A stretch of 64,000 bases of DNA. It comes from Bacillus massilinigeriensis. Its GTDB lineage: Bacteria; Bacillota; Bacilli; Bacillales; Cytobacillaceae. The stretch spans positions 1,945,848 to 2,009,847 of the forward strand of contig NZ_LT630337.1 in the NCBI RefSeq assembly GCF_900117315.1, in the 5' to 3' direction. How positions within the stretch are numbered: the stretch's first letter is position 1; each line of letters opens with the position of its first letter. Below are positions 44,484 to 52,287 of the stretch, in pieces. A model generated the notes under the pieces. That model did no database searches. It saw nothing but the letters and a program-made list of their open reading frames with translations, and was not told where the DNA came from. Position numbers and translations under genes: made by a program.

Positions 44484-45490
44484 TCTACTCCCTTTCCCCA
44501 ACGTATGGTTGTTGCCCCCCACGCATATCCAATTCCAGCACTGACTAATACTACAATGTTCCCTTCCTTTAGCTTTCCTTCCTTTTCTGCAAGCTCCAAT
44601 GACAAAATTTGATCGATTTGACCAATATGGCCATATTCTTCTAGATAAATAGAGTGTTCATGATTTAAACCTAGTTCATTTAAAACATATTCATGAGCGG
44701 ACTTTTTCATATGAAGCATGGCAACATAGTCAATGTCCTTTTCTGAATATCCACTTCTAGCTAAAGAGGTACGAATGACCTTTAGAAAATTCTCCATTGA
44801 TTTTTGTTCCAAACGCTCCTTCATCCCTAATGGATCCAACACTTCTAGCTTATATTGATGGACATTATCCTTTGTTAAAGGATACTTTGTCCCGCCTGCT
44901 ACGACCACTACATCCTCTGAAAAGGAACCATCTGTTACAATCTCCGATTCAAGGATGATGTTTTCCTTATGCCCCTTTTTGAGTAAAATCGCTCCCCCAC
45001 CAGCACCCAAATTAAACATAAAACGAGTTCTTTCATTACTATAGTCAATGAAATCCTCATTTCGATACCCTCCTGCAAGCAATACCGTGTTCATACTTGG
45101 CTCTGTTAGCATCATATTTTTTGCAACCTTTAAGGCCATAATGGTTGTTCCACATCTTAAAGCGACATCAAATGCCCATGCATTGAAAGCCCCTATTTCC
45201 TCTTGAAGCTTAATCCCGGCTGTCCATAAGGGATATTCTTTATACTCTTCACCAATATAGATAACTAAATCAATTTCCAATGGATTGATTCCTGCTTTTT
45301 CTATAGCCTTCTTAGCTGCCATAATCCCCATTGCACAGGTATGGTCATTTACTCCCGCGATTGGTTTTTGTTTAATTCCCATCTTCTGTTCTATAACATG
45401 TAATGGAATTCCTGCCTTTTTTTCTAATTCAGCACTAGTCATAAAGGTATCAGGGAGATAGATCCCAGTACTCAATATTCCAATCTTCAT
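44480..45490 (-). CDS. KAS III-like thiolase-fold enzyme with Cys-His-His active site
   Basis: 336 residues of the FabH superfamily. Cys113 (ALRCGTT) occupies the nucleophile position and His260 (MLHMKKSA) the position of the HQAN histidine. The usual asparagine of the NTSAA loop is replaced: the loop reads YGHIGQID with His288. The C-terminal GIGYAWGATTIRW matches the family's glycine-rich end. A standard FabH uses Cys-His-Asn for condensation, so this is probably not a housekeeping FabH but an enzyme that transfers, condenses or cleaves other acyl thioesters. ATG 45490 follows AGGTGAAGGG. Confidence 0.85.
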   Translation of the reverse strand: MKIGILSTGIYLPDTFMTSAELEKKAGIPLHVIEQKMGIKQKPIAGVNDHTCAMGIMAAKKAIEKAGINPLEIDLVIYIGEEYKEYPLWTAGIKLQEEIGAFNAWAFDVALRCGTTIMALKVAKNMMLTEPSMNTVLLAGGYRNEDFIDYSNERTRFMFNLGAGGGAILLKKGHKENIILESEIVTDGSFSEDVVVVAGGTKYPLTKDNVHQYKLEVLDPLGMKERLEQKSMENFLKVIRTSLARSGYSEKDIDYVAMLHMKKSAHEYVLNELGLNHEHSIYLEEYGHIGQIDQILSLELAEKEGKLKEGNIVVLVSAGIGYAWGATTIRWGKGVE

Positions 45491-45518
45491 TACCCTTCAC
45501 CTCAAGATTGTTAGTAAA

Positions 45519-45698
45519 CTATGGTACATCAACCACTCTTTTCATATATTTCATCGCTTCTTCGAATGATTCAAAGAAGGTTTCCTGTTCACTTTGAACA
45601 TGATTAACCTTGATACGCCATTTTTTTTCGTTTGTTGTTTCATCCACCTCAGCTAGGTGAAATCGAATGATGAAGGAGGCAATCTGATTTTGCTCCAT
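45519..45698 (-). CDS. 59-residue protein of the accessory operon, unidentified
   Basis: Read directly from the sequence. The ATG (45698) overlaps the livM stop (TGATG) and GGAGG lies seven bases upstream, so it is translated by coupling. It begins MEQNQIASFIIRFHLAEV and ends MKYMKRVVDVP, with KKWRIKVNHVQ in between. It looks like a small beta-alpha domain with no signal or membrane segment. I do not recognise the family. Its position between transporter and KAS III-like enzyme suggests an accessory subunit. Confidence 0.75.
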   Translation of the reverse strand: MEQNQIASFIIRFHLAEVDETTNEKKWRIKVNHVQSEQETFFESFEEAMKYMKRVVDVP

Positions 45699-46720
45699 CA
45701 GGAAACCTCCTTGCTCGAAGCATTTCCCTTCGCCTTCACGTCCCTTGTTTTATTCCTTCTAAATGAAATGGATTGGAGGCTGCCAACAATCCCTTGTGGA
45801 AAAAACATAACGGCTAGGATATAAATAACACCAAAGAAAATAATCCATCTTTCGAAAATCCAATGGGTTTTTGCTAATTCGGTTAGCCAATGGTGGGCAA
45901 ATTCAATAAGCCCTGAACCAATGATTGCTCCAACTAATGTTCCTACCCCGCCAATGATGGTCATTAATAAGGCATCTAGTGTGATATCCATTGAAAATAC
46001 ACTGGTATTTACAAATCTTAAGGATATCGAATAGAGCATGCCAGCAATCCCAGCCATAACCCCAGAAACCACACTTGCGATGATTTTATAATGAAGCACA
46101 CTAAAACCGAGTGACTCAGTCCTTTGCTCATTCTCCCTTATTGCTTGAATGACTTTTCCAAGAGGAGAATTAATAAATCTTTTTAGGAATAAAAAGACGA
46201 CTATCATAAGGGTGAGACAAATTAGATAGAAGTCCGTTCGATCCTTTAATAAATCAGGAACCCTAAAGGTAAAACCATCATTTCCATAGGTCATCGTTCT
46301 CCACTTCTCAGCAAGAACTAAAAACAAACCAGAAAAAGCAAGAGTCAGCATGGCATAAAAGTGACTTTTCAAACGTAGCGTCAGCAATCCAATAAAAAAG
46401 CTTATGATAACCGTTAACACTACCGTAACTAAAACGGCCATTAGGAGATTTGAAACTGTTGGATCATATCTTTTCATAAAGATTCCAATGGTATAAGCTC
46501 CAATCCCAAAGAACATTGCGTGTCCAAAGGAAACAATTCCTGTGTATCCGAGCAATAAATCATAGCTCATTGCAAAAATCGCAAAAATAAACACCTGCGT
46601 AAGTAAAATAAGCATGGTTCTTGAATCATAAACAAATGGGAAAATAAGGAGAAAAAGGGCCACAATGAAATAGAAGATATTGATTCGATTATTATTTTTA
46701 AGAATATGCAAATATCTCAC
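45698..46720 (-). CDS. livM: Branched-chain amino acid-type ABC permease LivM
   Basis: 340 residues with about ten hydrophobic segments; LLGYTGIVSFGHAMFFGIGA near residue 60 is the LivM signature, here split as LLGYTG and SFGHAMFF. A charged tail follows. GTG start at 46720 overlaps the livH stop (GTGA). Inner membrane half-channel of a HAAT-family importer for branched-chain amino acids, amides or other small carboxylates. Confidence 0.92.
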   Translation of the reverse strand: MRYLHILKNNNRINIFYFIVALFLLIFPFVYDSRTMLILLTQVFIFAIFAMSYDLLLGYTGIVSFGHAMFFGIGAYTIGIFMKRYDPTVSNLLMAVLVTVVLTVIISFFIGLLTLRLKSHFYAMLTLAFSGLFLVLAEKWRTMTYGNDGFTFRVPDLLKDRTDFYLICLTLMIVVFLFLKRFINSPLGKVIQAIRENEQRTESLGFSVLHYKIIASVVSGVMAGIAGMLYSISLRFVNTSVFSMDITLDALLMTIIGGVGTLVGAIIGSGLIEFAHHWLTELAKTHWIFERWIIFFGVIYILAVMFFPQGIVGSLQSISFRRNKTRDVKAKGNASSKEVS

Positions 46721-47577
46721 CCCTTCAATCCAAATAAACCTTGTGGTCTAAAAATTAGAACAGCAGCCATTAGCAGCATATTGACTGCCAAGCTTAAATC
46801 TGGAATGTAATAAGCCATAAACGAACCAGATAAACCGACTAAAATAGCTGCTAATATCGATCCTGGAAAACTCCCCATTCCACCGATGACAACCACGATA
46901 AATGCTAAGATGGCAAATTCCATCCCCATTTCCGCATGGATCACACCGGAATAAGGACCTAATAGTACACCGCCTAAAGCAGCCATTGCCGAACCTACCA
47001 TAAATACAAACATAAATATCTTTTTAATATTAATACCGAGTGACTGAACCATCTCTTTATCAATGACACCCGCACGAACAATTAAGCCGATTTTAGTATT
47101 TTTTAAAATGTACTGGACGGAAAAAAACACAATCAAACCAATAAGAATGATGAAGGCGCGGTATTTAATAATAATGATATCCCCAAATGCCCAGCTTCCT
47201 TTCAATATCTCAGGAGGAGTAGCTGAAATCTGATTTGGTCCCCAAAATACCTTAAGAAGTTCCGATAATACGAGCATCAGTCCTAGAGTAATCAAAATTT
47301 GCTGAACATGATTCCCATACACCGGTTTTATTATCCACTTTTCCGTCATCCACCCAAGGATTAGCCCTGTTGCAATGGCACCAATAATCCCAATAAAAAA
47401 ACTTCCAGTTGAGGCATATATCCATGTCCCACCATAGGCACCCCAAGCGAAAAGTCCACCATGGGCAAAATTCAAGACATCCATTAGTCCAAATATTAAA
47501 GTTAATCCTGCTGCTAATAAAAAAATAAGCATTCCCGTAGCCAATCCATTTAACATCAAATTGAAAAAAACGCCCAT
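46717..47577 (-). CDS. livH: Branched-chain amino acid-type ABC permease LivH
   Basis: 286 residues, eight or so membrane helices; GLMDVLNFAHGGLFAWGAY near residue 30 and VVVIGGMGSFPGSILAA near 225 are family hallmarks. ATG 47577 follows AGGAGG. It lies downstream of the broken livF, with livF's IS110 insertion between it and the operon promoter, so expression may be reduced. Confidence 0.92.
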   Translation of the reverse strand: MGVFFNLMLNGLATGMLIFLLAAGLTLIFGLMDVLNFAHGGLFAWGAYGGTWIYASTGSFFIGIIGAIATGLILGWMTEKWIIKPVYGNHVQQILITLGLMLVLSELLKVFWGPNQISATPPEILKGSWAFGDIIIIKYRAFIILIGLIVFFSVQYILKNTKIGLIVRAGVIDKEMVQSLGINIKKIFMFVFMVGSAMAALGGVLLGPYSGVIHAEMGMEFAILAFIVVVIGGMGSFPGSILAAILVGLSGSFMAYYIPDLSLAVNMLLMAAVLIFRPQGLFGLKG

Positions 47578-47591
47578 GTATTACCTCCTTT

Positions 47592-48065
47592 CTATGCGAT
47601 TCCTAAATATTTACGTCGCATTTCTTCATCTTCTTTCAATACATTCATGTTTCCACTCTTAACCGTTCTTCCATCGTCGATGATATAGAAACGATCTCCA
47701 ATGGTACTTGCCATCATGAAATTTTGCTCTACTAACACAATAGTGGTTCTTTCCTTCATTTGCATGATGGATTCCATCACCTTCTCCACCATAATTGGAG
47801 CGAGTCCCTTGCTCGGCTCATCAATCAATAAAAGCTCGCTATCATTTACATATGCTCTAGCGATGGAAAGCATTTGCTTTTGCCCACCACTTAATAATCC
47901 ACCAGGCTTTTTCCAAAACTTCTTTAAATCCGGAAACAAATTTAATATATAATCTAGCTTTTCATTTATTTCATTTGACTCTCTTTTTATAGCAACCTTT
48001 ATGTTTTCCTCAACTGTTAATTGGCCAAATATCCCTTGGTCTTCCGGGACATATCCAATCCCTCT
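47592..48065 (-). pseudogene. livF: livF, C-terminal part (cut off by IS110)
   Basis: Carries the ABC signature LSGGQKQMLSIA, Walker B LLLIDEP and the end of the ATPase. The frame is open from the insertion point: RGIGYVPEDQG at the junction continues the IAQR that ends the other part. Without an own start codon or ribosome binding site it is unlikely to be translated as a useful protein. An in-frame ATG at 47939 has no clear ribosome binding site. Confidence 0.92.
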
Positions 48066-48432
48066 CGTATATTATGTTTAGTCCCTTTTATTTGAGGACC
48101 GTAATCCCTACTTTTCCTGTACAAAATAAATCAAATTTCTTGGGTGTCCCGAGATATTTCTAGATAATGAGATTAGGATCATTTGGGACAATTCTTTATC
48201 CCCCTGTGGGCTTAACCACATTTAAAGACTGTTTCTCAGTGTTCGTGCGGTGCTTCCTACTCGCAGGCTGTTCTCCCTGTTCTTCGAACCTAGATGGTAG
48301 TAGCTCTAGGGCGGCTTTCGAACCAGGGCAAGTTCTGATACACGAGGTTGCTGGTCGGCGTTCACACTAGAGATATCTCAGGGCATCCTAGAAATGTACC
48401 TATGATTCTAATTTGAAAGGAGGGGACACCCC
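48066..48432 (+). ncRNA. Putative IS110 bridge RNA region
   Basis: Non-coding left end upstream of the recombinase. It holds a strong nested hairpin: CCCTG (48275) with CAGGG (48324), TTCGAA (48283) with TTCGAA (48317), CCTAGA (48289) with TCTAGG (48305). On its 5' side CGCAGGCT (48262-48269) copies the right end of the element (CGCAGGTCT); on its 3' side ATACACGAG (48338-48346) is, with one mismatch, the complement of CT plus the left end (CTCGTATAT). That is what a donor-binding loop should look like. A target-binding loop should lie 5' of it; AATCCCT at 48103-48109 copies the livF target flank, but the other guide is not clear. Confidence 0.6.
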
Positions 48433-49668
48433 ATGAAATTATTTGTTGGCTTAGACATTAGTTCTTTTGATATTAAGGTTTGTATTTTGGGCGATGAAGG
48501 AGAGAAACTTCAATCCTTTTCTGTCTGTAACGATCTACCTGGCGCAACAGAACTCCGAGATCGTATTTTAGAATGTACCAAAAATCAAACCATTCAAGCG
48601 TTAAAAATTGGACTGGAATCCACGTCCGTCTATAGCTTTCATCCATCGATGTTCCTACACAACGATGAATCTCTTAAAGCTTTGGGAGCCCGAGTGTTTG
48701 TCATGAATCCCAAACAGATTGCTAACTTTAAGAAAAGCTATTCCGATATGGATAAGACGGATGAAATTGATGCGTTCGTTATTGCTGATTATCTTCGTTT
48801 CGGACGTAACTCCATGTCCGTGGTGAAAGAAGAACAGTATATTGCTTTACAACAATTAACTCGCTCACGTTACCAACTTATCCATCAAGTGGCTAGAGAA
48901 AAACAACATTTCTTACAACATTTGAGTTATAAGTGTAATACCTTTTCACTAGAAGTGGATTCATCTGTATTCGGAAACGCCATGATGGAAATGTTCTCCG
49001 AAAAGTTCAGCCTAGACGAACTAGCAGAAATGCCATTAGAAGATTTAGCCCATTTTCTTCAGGAAAAAGGGAAAAATCGATTTAATGACCCAGAGTGCGT
49101 GGCGAAATCCATAAAAAAAGCTGTACGTTCTTCCTATCGCTTAGACAAGGTAGTCGAAGATTCCATTGACGTTCTCCTTGGCACATCCATTGAAGTGATT
49201 CGAACCCTTCAAAAACAAGTGAAGGAGATTGAAAAGGCAATTGAACGCATCATGGTTGGCCTAGAAGAGAGACAGACTCTTCTATCCATTCCTGGGATCG
49301 GACCAGTCTTCACAGCTGGCATTATCGCTGAAATTGGCCAAATCGAACGCTTTGAAGATGAAACAAAAGTAGCCAAATATGGTGGCCTTTACTGGCGAAA
49401 ACACCAATCTGGACGCTTTACCGCAGATGATACTTCCCTTTCTCGCAACGGGAACCAATATCTAAGATATTACTTAGTTGAAGCCGCCAACTCAGTAAGA
49501 AAGCATATACCCGAGTACCAAGAGTACTACGAGAAAAAGTACAAGGAAGTACCGAAACATCAACACAAAAGAGCACTCGTTCTAACTGCAAGAAAATTAG
49601 TGCGTTTGGTAGATGCGCTACTACGCAATCACCAAATTTACACGCCGAAAAGGAGCGTGAATAAATGA
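48433..49668 (+). CDS. IS110-family DEDD recombinase
   Basis: 411 residues. N-terminal RuvC-like DEDD domain: Asp in GLDIS (residue 7), Glu in GLEST, and the pair in DKTDEIDAFVIADY. The C-terminal Tnp_IS116/IS110/IS902 domain has SIPGIGPVFTAGIIAEIG and the nucleophilic serine region TSLSRNGNQYLRYYL. The protein appears complete. ATG 48433 follows GGAGGGG. It is transcribed against the liv operon. Confidence 0.95.
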   Translation: MKLFVGLDISSFDIKVCILGDEGEKLQSFSVCNDLPGATELRDRILECTKNQTIQALKIGLESTSVYSFHPSMFLHNDESLKALGARVFVMNPKQIANFKKSYSDMDKTDEIDAFVIADYLRFGRNSMSVVKEEQYIALQQLTRSRYQLIHQVAREKQHFLQHLSYKCNTFSLEVDSSVFGNAMMEMFSEKFSLDELAEMPLEDLAHFLQEKGKNRFNDPECVAKSIKKAVRSSYRLDKVVEDSIDVLLGTSIEVIRTLQKQVKEIEKAIERIMVGLEERQTLLSIPGIGPVFTAGIIAEIGQIERFEDETKVAKYGGLYWRKHQSGRFTADDTSLSRNGNQYLRYYLVEAANSVRKHIPEYQEYYEKKYKEVPKHQHKRALVLTARKLVRLVDALLRNHQIYTPKRSVNK

Positions 49669-49812
49669 CGCATAAGCGTTAATTCATCCTTTTTCACTAA
49701 TTCCAGTAATTAACAAACTATTACTGGTTTAGTTTAGTGCTGCCTTTTTTCTGAAATTTTGATTCTTGATAACAAAATACTAATTATCTTTTGGTTGACA
49801 TATTACCGCAGG

Positions 49813-50049
49813 TCTTTGAGCAATAGTATAGGTTGGTAAGTCTTGGATTTCTTCACCGTTATACTCAATTAACCCTTTTGAGGCTGGGTTTAACCCCATG
49901 ATGGTTCTTAAAGTCGTAGTTTTCCCAGCACCATTTCGACCAAGAAGAACCGTTACTTCTCCTTTGTTCACCTCAAATGACACTCCTTGGAGAATATGAA
50001 ACTGGCCAATATATGTTTCTATTTCATTCACTTTTAACTGTACGCTCAT
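49813..50049 (-). pseudogene. livF: livF, N-terminal part (cut off by IS110)
   Basis: 79 residues of native sequence with Walker A LGRNGAGKTTTLRT, ending at IAQR; the frame then runs ten codons into the element and stops. It lacks the signature and Walker B, so no active ATPase can be made. ATG 50049 with GGAGG; overlaps the livG end by about 25 bp. Confidence 0.92.
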
Positions 50050-50803
50050 CAAAATGACCTCCTAAATAAGCGGACTGTACGGTTTCATTTTTCATAATTT
50101 CTTCTGGTGTTCCGTCAGCAAGCAATGCCCCATTAAATAAAACCATCACTGAGTCGGACAGATCCAAAATCATATCCATCTTGTGCTCGATTAATAGGAT
50201 GGTCCGGTCACCCTTTTCCTTTATCCTTCTAATAACCTCCAAAATGGCAGGAACCTCTTCTAGAGACATCCCTGCAGTTGGTTCATCAAGCAAAATAACC
50301 TTAGTATTTAATGCAAGCAGCATGGCGATTTCTAATTTTCTCTTTTCTCCATGAGCTAAATTTTTAGCCAATGTATTTCTTTTCGTATCTAGTAAAACCA
50401 TTTCAAGCCATTCATGAGCTTTTTCCTCAAGCTGCTTATACTTTTGATAATGGGTCAACATTTTGTAACGGATTCCTGCCTGTGATTGAACAGCTAATCT
50501 TACATTTTCAATCACCGTCAAGTTTGGAAATACATTGGTAATCTGAAAGGAGCGTCCAATTCCCCTTCTTGTTCTTTTTGTTGGGGAAAGCTTGGTAATC
50601 TCCTCTCCTTCAAAAAATATATGTCCACTGGTTGGGGTCAATTGACCACTTAAAAGGTTAAAAAAAGTGGTTTTTCCTGCTCCATTTGGTCCAATAATGG
50701 ATTTAAAATGATTTTTTGGAACTGAAATATTGACTGAATCTACTGCCATATGCCCTCCGAAGGCAATGGTTAAGTCTTTTGTTTCTAAGCAAGAACTCAT
50801 CAT
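50024..50803 (-). CDS. livG: Branched-chain amino acid-type ABC ATPase LivG
   Basis: About 259 residues. Walker A IGPNGAGKTTFFNLL (about 38), signature LAHGEKRKLEIAMLL (about 150), Walker B VILLDEPTAGMS (about 170) and the H-loop histidine in IEHKMD. LivG proteins have the LAHGEQR-type signature seen here. ATG 50803 follows AGGTGG. Intact, but its partner LivF is broken; some HAAT importers need both ATPases. Confidence 0.92.
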   Translation of the reverse strand: MMSSCLETKDLTIAFGGHMAVDSVNISVPKNHFKSIIGPNGAGKTTFFNLLSGQLTPTSGHIFFEGEEITKLSPTKRTRRGIGRSFQITNVFPNLTVIENVRLAVQSQAGIRYKMLTHYQKYKQLEEKAHEWLEMVLLDTKRNTLAKNLAHGEKRKLEIAMLLALNTKVILLDEPTAGMSLEEVPAILEVIRRIKEKGDRTILLIEHKMDMILDLSDSVMVLFNGALLADGTPEEIMKNETVQSAYLGGHFDERTVKSE

Positions 50804-50834
50804 GCTCACCACCTATATAATTCTTCCTATAAAA

Positions 50835-50868
50835 ATGGGGCCGACCAATTATTTTTGGTAGACCCCAT
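50835..50868 (-). terminator. Attenuator-like hairpin between binding protein gene and livG
   Basis: ATGGGGCCGACCAA (50835-50848) and TTGGTAGACCCCAT (50855-50868) pair over 14 bp with one or two mismatches, followed by five T on the minus strand. It would let most transcripts end after the binding protein gene, a common way to make more of it than of the membrane parts. Confidence 0.8.
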
Positions 50869-50878
50869 CCGTCTCCTA

Positions 50879-52096
50879 CTATTTATTCCTCACTGGAGGG
50901 GCAGTTTCTTCTGGTGTTAATTCACGGATTAATACAGGAACTGGATAGTCAACCCCCTCTTTTTTCTCTAGCTTGATGGCATAAAGGGCCTGCAATGCTT
51001 GATGGTCATCCGCACGGAAGGTCATTTTTCCTTTAGGAGTCTCAAAGCTCATCCCTTCCATAGCTGTAATCAATTTATCGACATCTGTCTTACCCTCTGT
51101 TTTCTTAAGGGCCTCAACAATGGAAATCGCTGCACTCATTCCCCCAGGTGTAAATAGATCTGGAAGTTCATTGTTAAAACGCTTCTTATGCTCAGTAACA
51201 AGCCAATCATTAATTTCATTTTTTGGTAGGTCATGGTAATAGACCGAAAATCCTTCCATACCAATTAATGGTGCCATCGTGTTAAGAGCTGCAATATCAG
51301 GTGCACCTGTAGATATCTTAATTCCCATTTCTTGAACTTTCATATCTGCAATCTGGTTCCAAGGGGTATTTGCACCAGCCCAAATCACAAATAAATAATC
51401 TGGCTTTTTATCAATGATTTTTTGGACATTAGAAGTAAAGTCAGTTGCGACAGGATCGGCATATTCTTCGTGAACTAATTCTGCTCCGAGTTTTAAAGCG
51501 CTTTCTTTAAATGCTGCAACTCCATCCCGACCAAACGAATTATCAGGTGCGAGTGTCGCGATTTTAACCCCTTCCTTTGCTATCGCTGCTGCTCCAGCAA
51601 CTGCATCCTGTGAGGAGTTTCGTGCTGTACGGAAGATGTACTTATTAAACTCAGATCCTGTAATACTATCTGCCACTGCAGGTTCAACAACCATAATTTT
51701 TTCATACTCCTCTGCTAGTGGTAAAACTGCTAGCGTATCACCAGAGCTTGAAGAACCAACTAAGAAATCAACCTCATCTTCTTCTAAAAGCTTTGTAGCC
51801 TTTTGAACCGCTACCTCTGGCTTTGTTTCCGTGTCTTCTACGATAAACTCAATTTTGCGACCGGCAACCTCATTTGTACCATCAGTTGCATAATCTAAGC
51901 CTAGCTCAAAACCACGAAGAGTTTGCTTTCCATAGGACTCTAATGCACCAGTTTGTGAGGCAAGAACACCAATTTTAATCGGATCCTTTGACTCACTTTT
52001 ACCTTTGCTTGATTTTTCTGAGCTGCACGCACTTGTAAAAATCATGATGAAGACCATAAAGCTAAGAAAGGCAATCATGCGTGAAGATGATTTCAT
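50879..52096 (-). CDS. Branched-chain amino acid-type substrate-binding lipoprotein
   Basis: 405 residues. Lipoprotein signal peptide with lipobox TSAC (Cys about 24), then a periplasmic-binding-protein type I fold (Peripla_BP_6): IKIGVLASQTGALESYGKQ and VDFLVGSSSSGDTLA are the ligand-contact segments. Close relatives bind branched-chain amino acids, amides or aromatic and short-chain carboxylates. ATG 52096 after GAGGGGG. First gene of the operon, directly under the promoter with TGTAACT repeats. Confidence 0.9.
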   Translation of the reverse strand: MKSSSRMIAFLSFMVFIMIFTSACSSEKSSKGKSESKDPIKIGVLASQTGALESYGKQTLRGFELGLDYATDGTNEVAGRKIEFIVEDTETKPEVAVQKATKLLEEDEVDFLVGSSSSGDTLAVLPLAEEYEKIMVVEPAVADSITGSEFNKYIFRTARNSSQDAVAGAAAIAKEGVKIATLAPDNSFGRDGVAAFKESALKLGAELVHEEYADPVATDFTSNVQKIIDKKPDYLFVIWAGANTPWNQIADMKVQEMGIKISTGAPDIAALNTMAPLIGMEGFSVYYHDLPKNEINDWLVTEHKKRFNNELPDLFTPGGMSAAISIVEALKKTEGKTDVDKLITAMEGMSFETPKGKMTFRADDHQALQALYAIKLEKKEGVDYPVPVLIRELTPEETAPPVRNK

Positions 52097-52156
52097 CTCT
52101 TTTCCCCCTCATATTCATTTGAATAAAAGTAAGCTTATTGCTCACTCCTTGTTATC

Positions 52157-52189
52157 ATCTTAAATCTGGCCAGTTACAAATCAGTTACA
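52157..52189 (-). promoter_or_regulatory. Promoter with SARP-like direct repeats (transporter operon)
   Basis: On the minus strand: TGTAACT, GATT, TGTAACT, 9 bp, TAAGAT (-10 at 52162-52157). The repeats start 11 bp apart. Repeat sequence, repeat spacing and distance to the -10 are the same as at the ligase promoter (42740-42772). Confidence 0.77.
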
Positions 52190-52246
52190 TGCTGAAGGAA
52201 GTCATCATTGAAAGAGAACAACTCTTTATTGATTAAAGAACAAAAA

Positions 52247-52287
52247 AGCCTGACCTAAAGATGCTGGTGCATCTTAAAGGTCAGGCT
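52247..52287 (-). terminator. Terminator of the regulator gene
   Basis: AGCCTGACCT and AGGTCAGGCT with an inner AGATGC/GCATCT, overlapping the regulator stop codon and followed by six T on the minus strand. Confidence 0.9.

Larger units (their letters stand above)
48064..49815 (+). mobile_element. IS110-family insertion sequence inside livF
   Basis: About 1.75 kb. Joining the flanks restores an intact livF frame (IAQR-GIGYVPE). The borders read CCAATCCCT-CT-CGTATATT on the left and ACCGCAGGT-CT-TTGAGC on the right, so both ends share a CT core dinucleotide (TCT is common to both). There are no terminal inverted repeats, as usual in IS110. The long non-coding left end (about 360 bp) and short right end (about 145 bp) are the arrangement of the IS110 group, which encodes its bridge RNA at the left. 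Confidence 0.93.

Noticed and set aside
48103-48134. Complete target-binding loop of the bridge RNA (AATCCCT plus TCAAA)
   Set aside because: Only the left guide match is of useful length; the right one is five bases and could be chance. Other partial matches exist around 48180 and 48215, so I do not assign the loop.
48066-48432. Short plus-strand open frame of about 67 codons at 48167-48370
   Set aside because: No ribosome binding site, and it lies in the structured left end of IS110, better explained as a bridge RNA region.
47592-50049. livF as two separate genes or a frameshift
   Set aside because: The two parts join in frame exactly at the IS110 borders, so this is one gene split by insertion.
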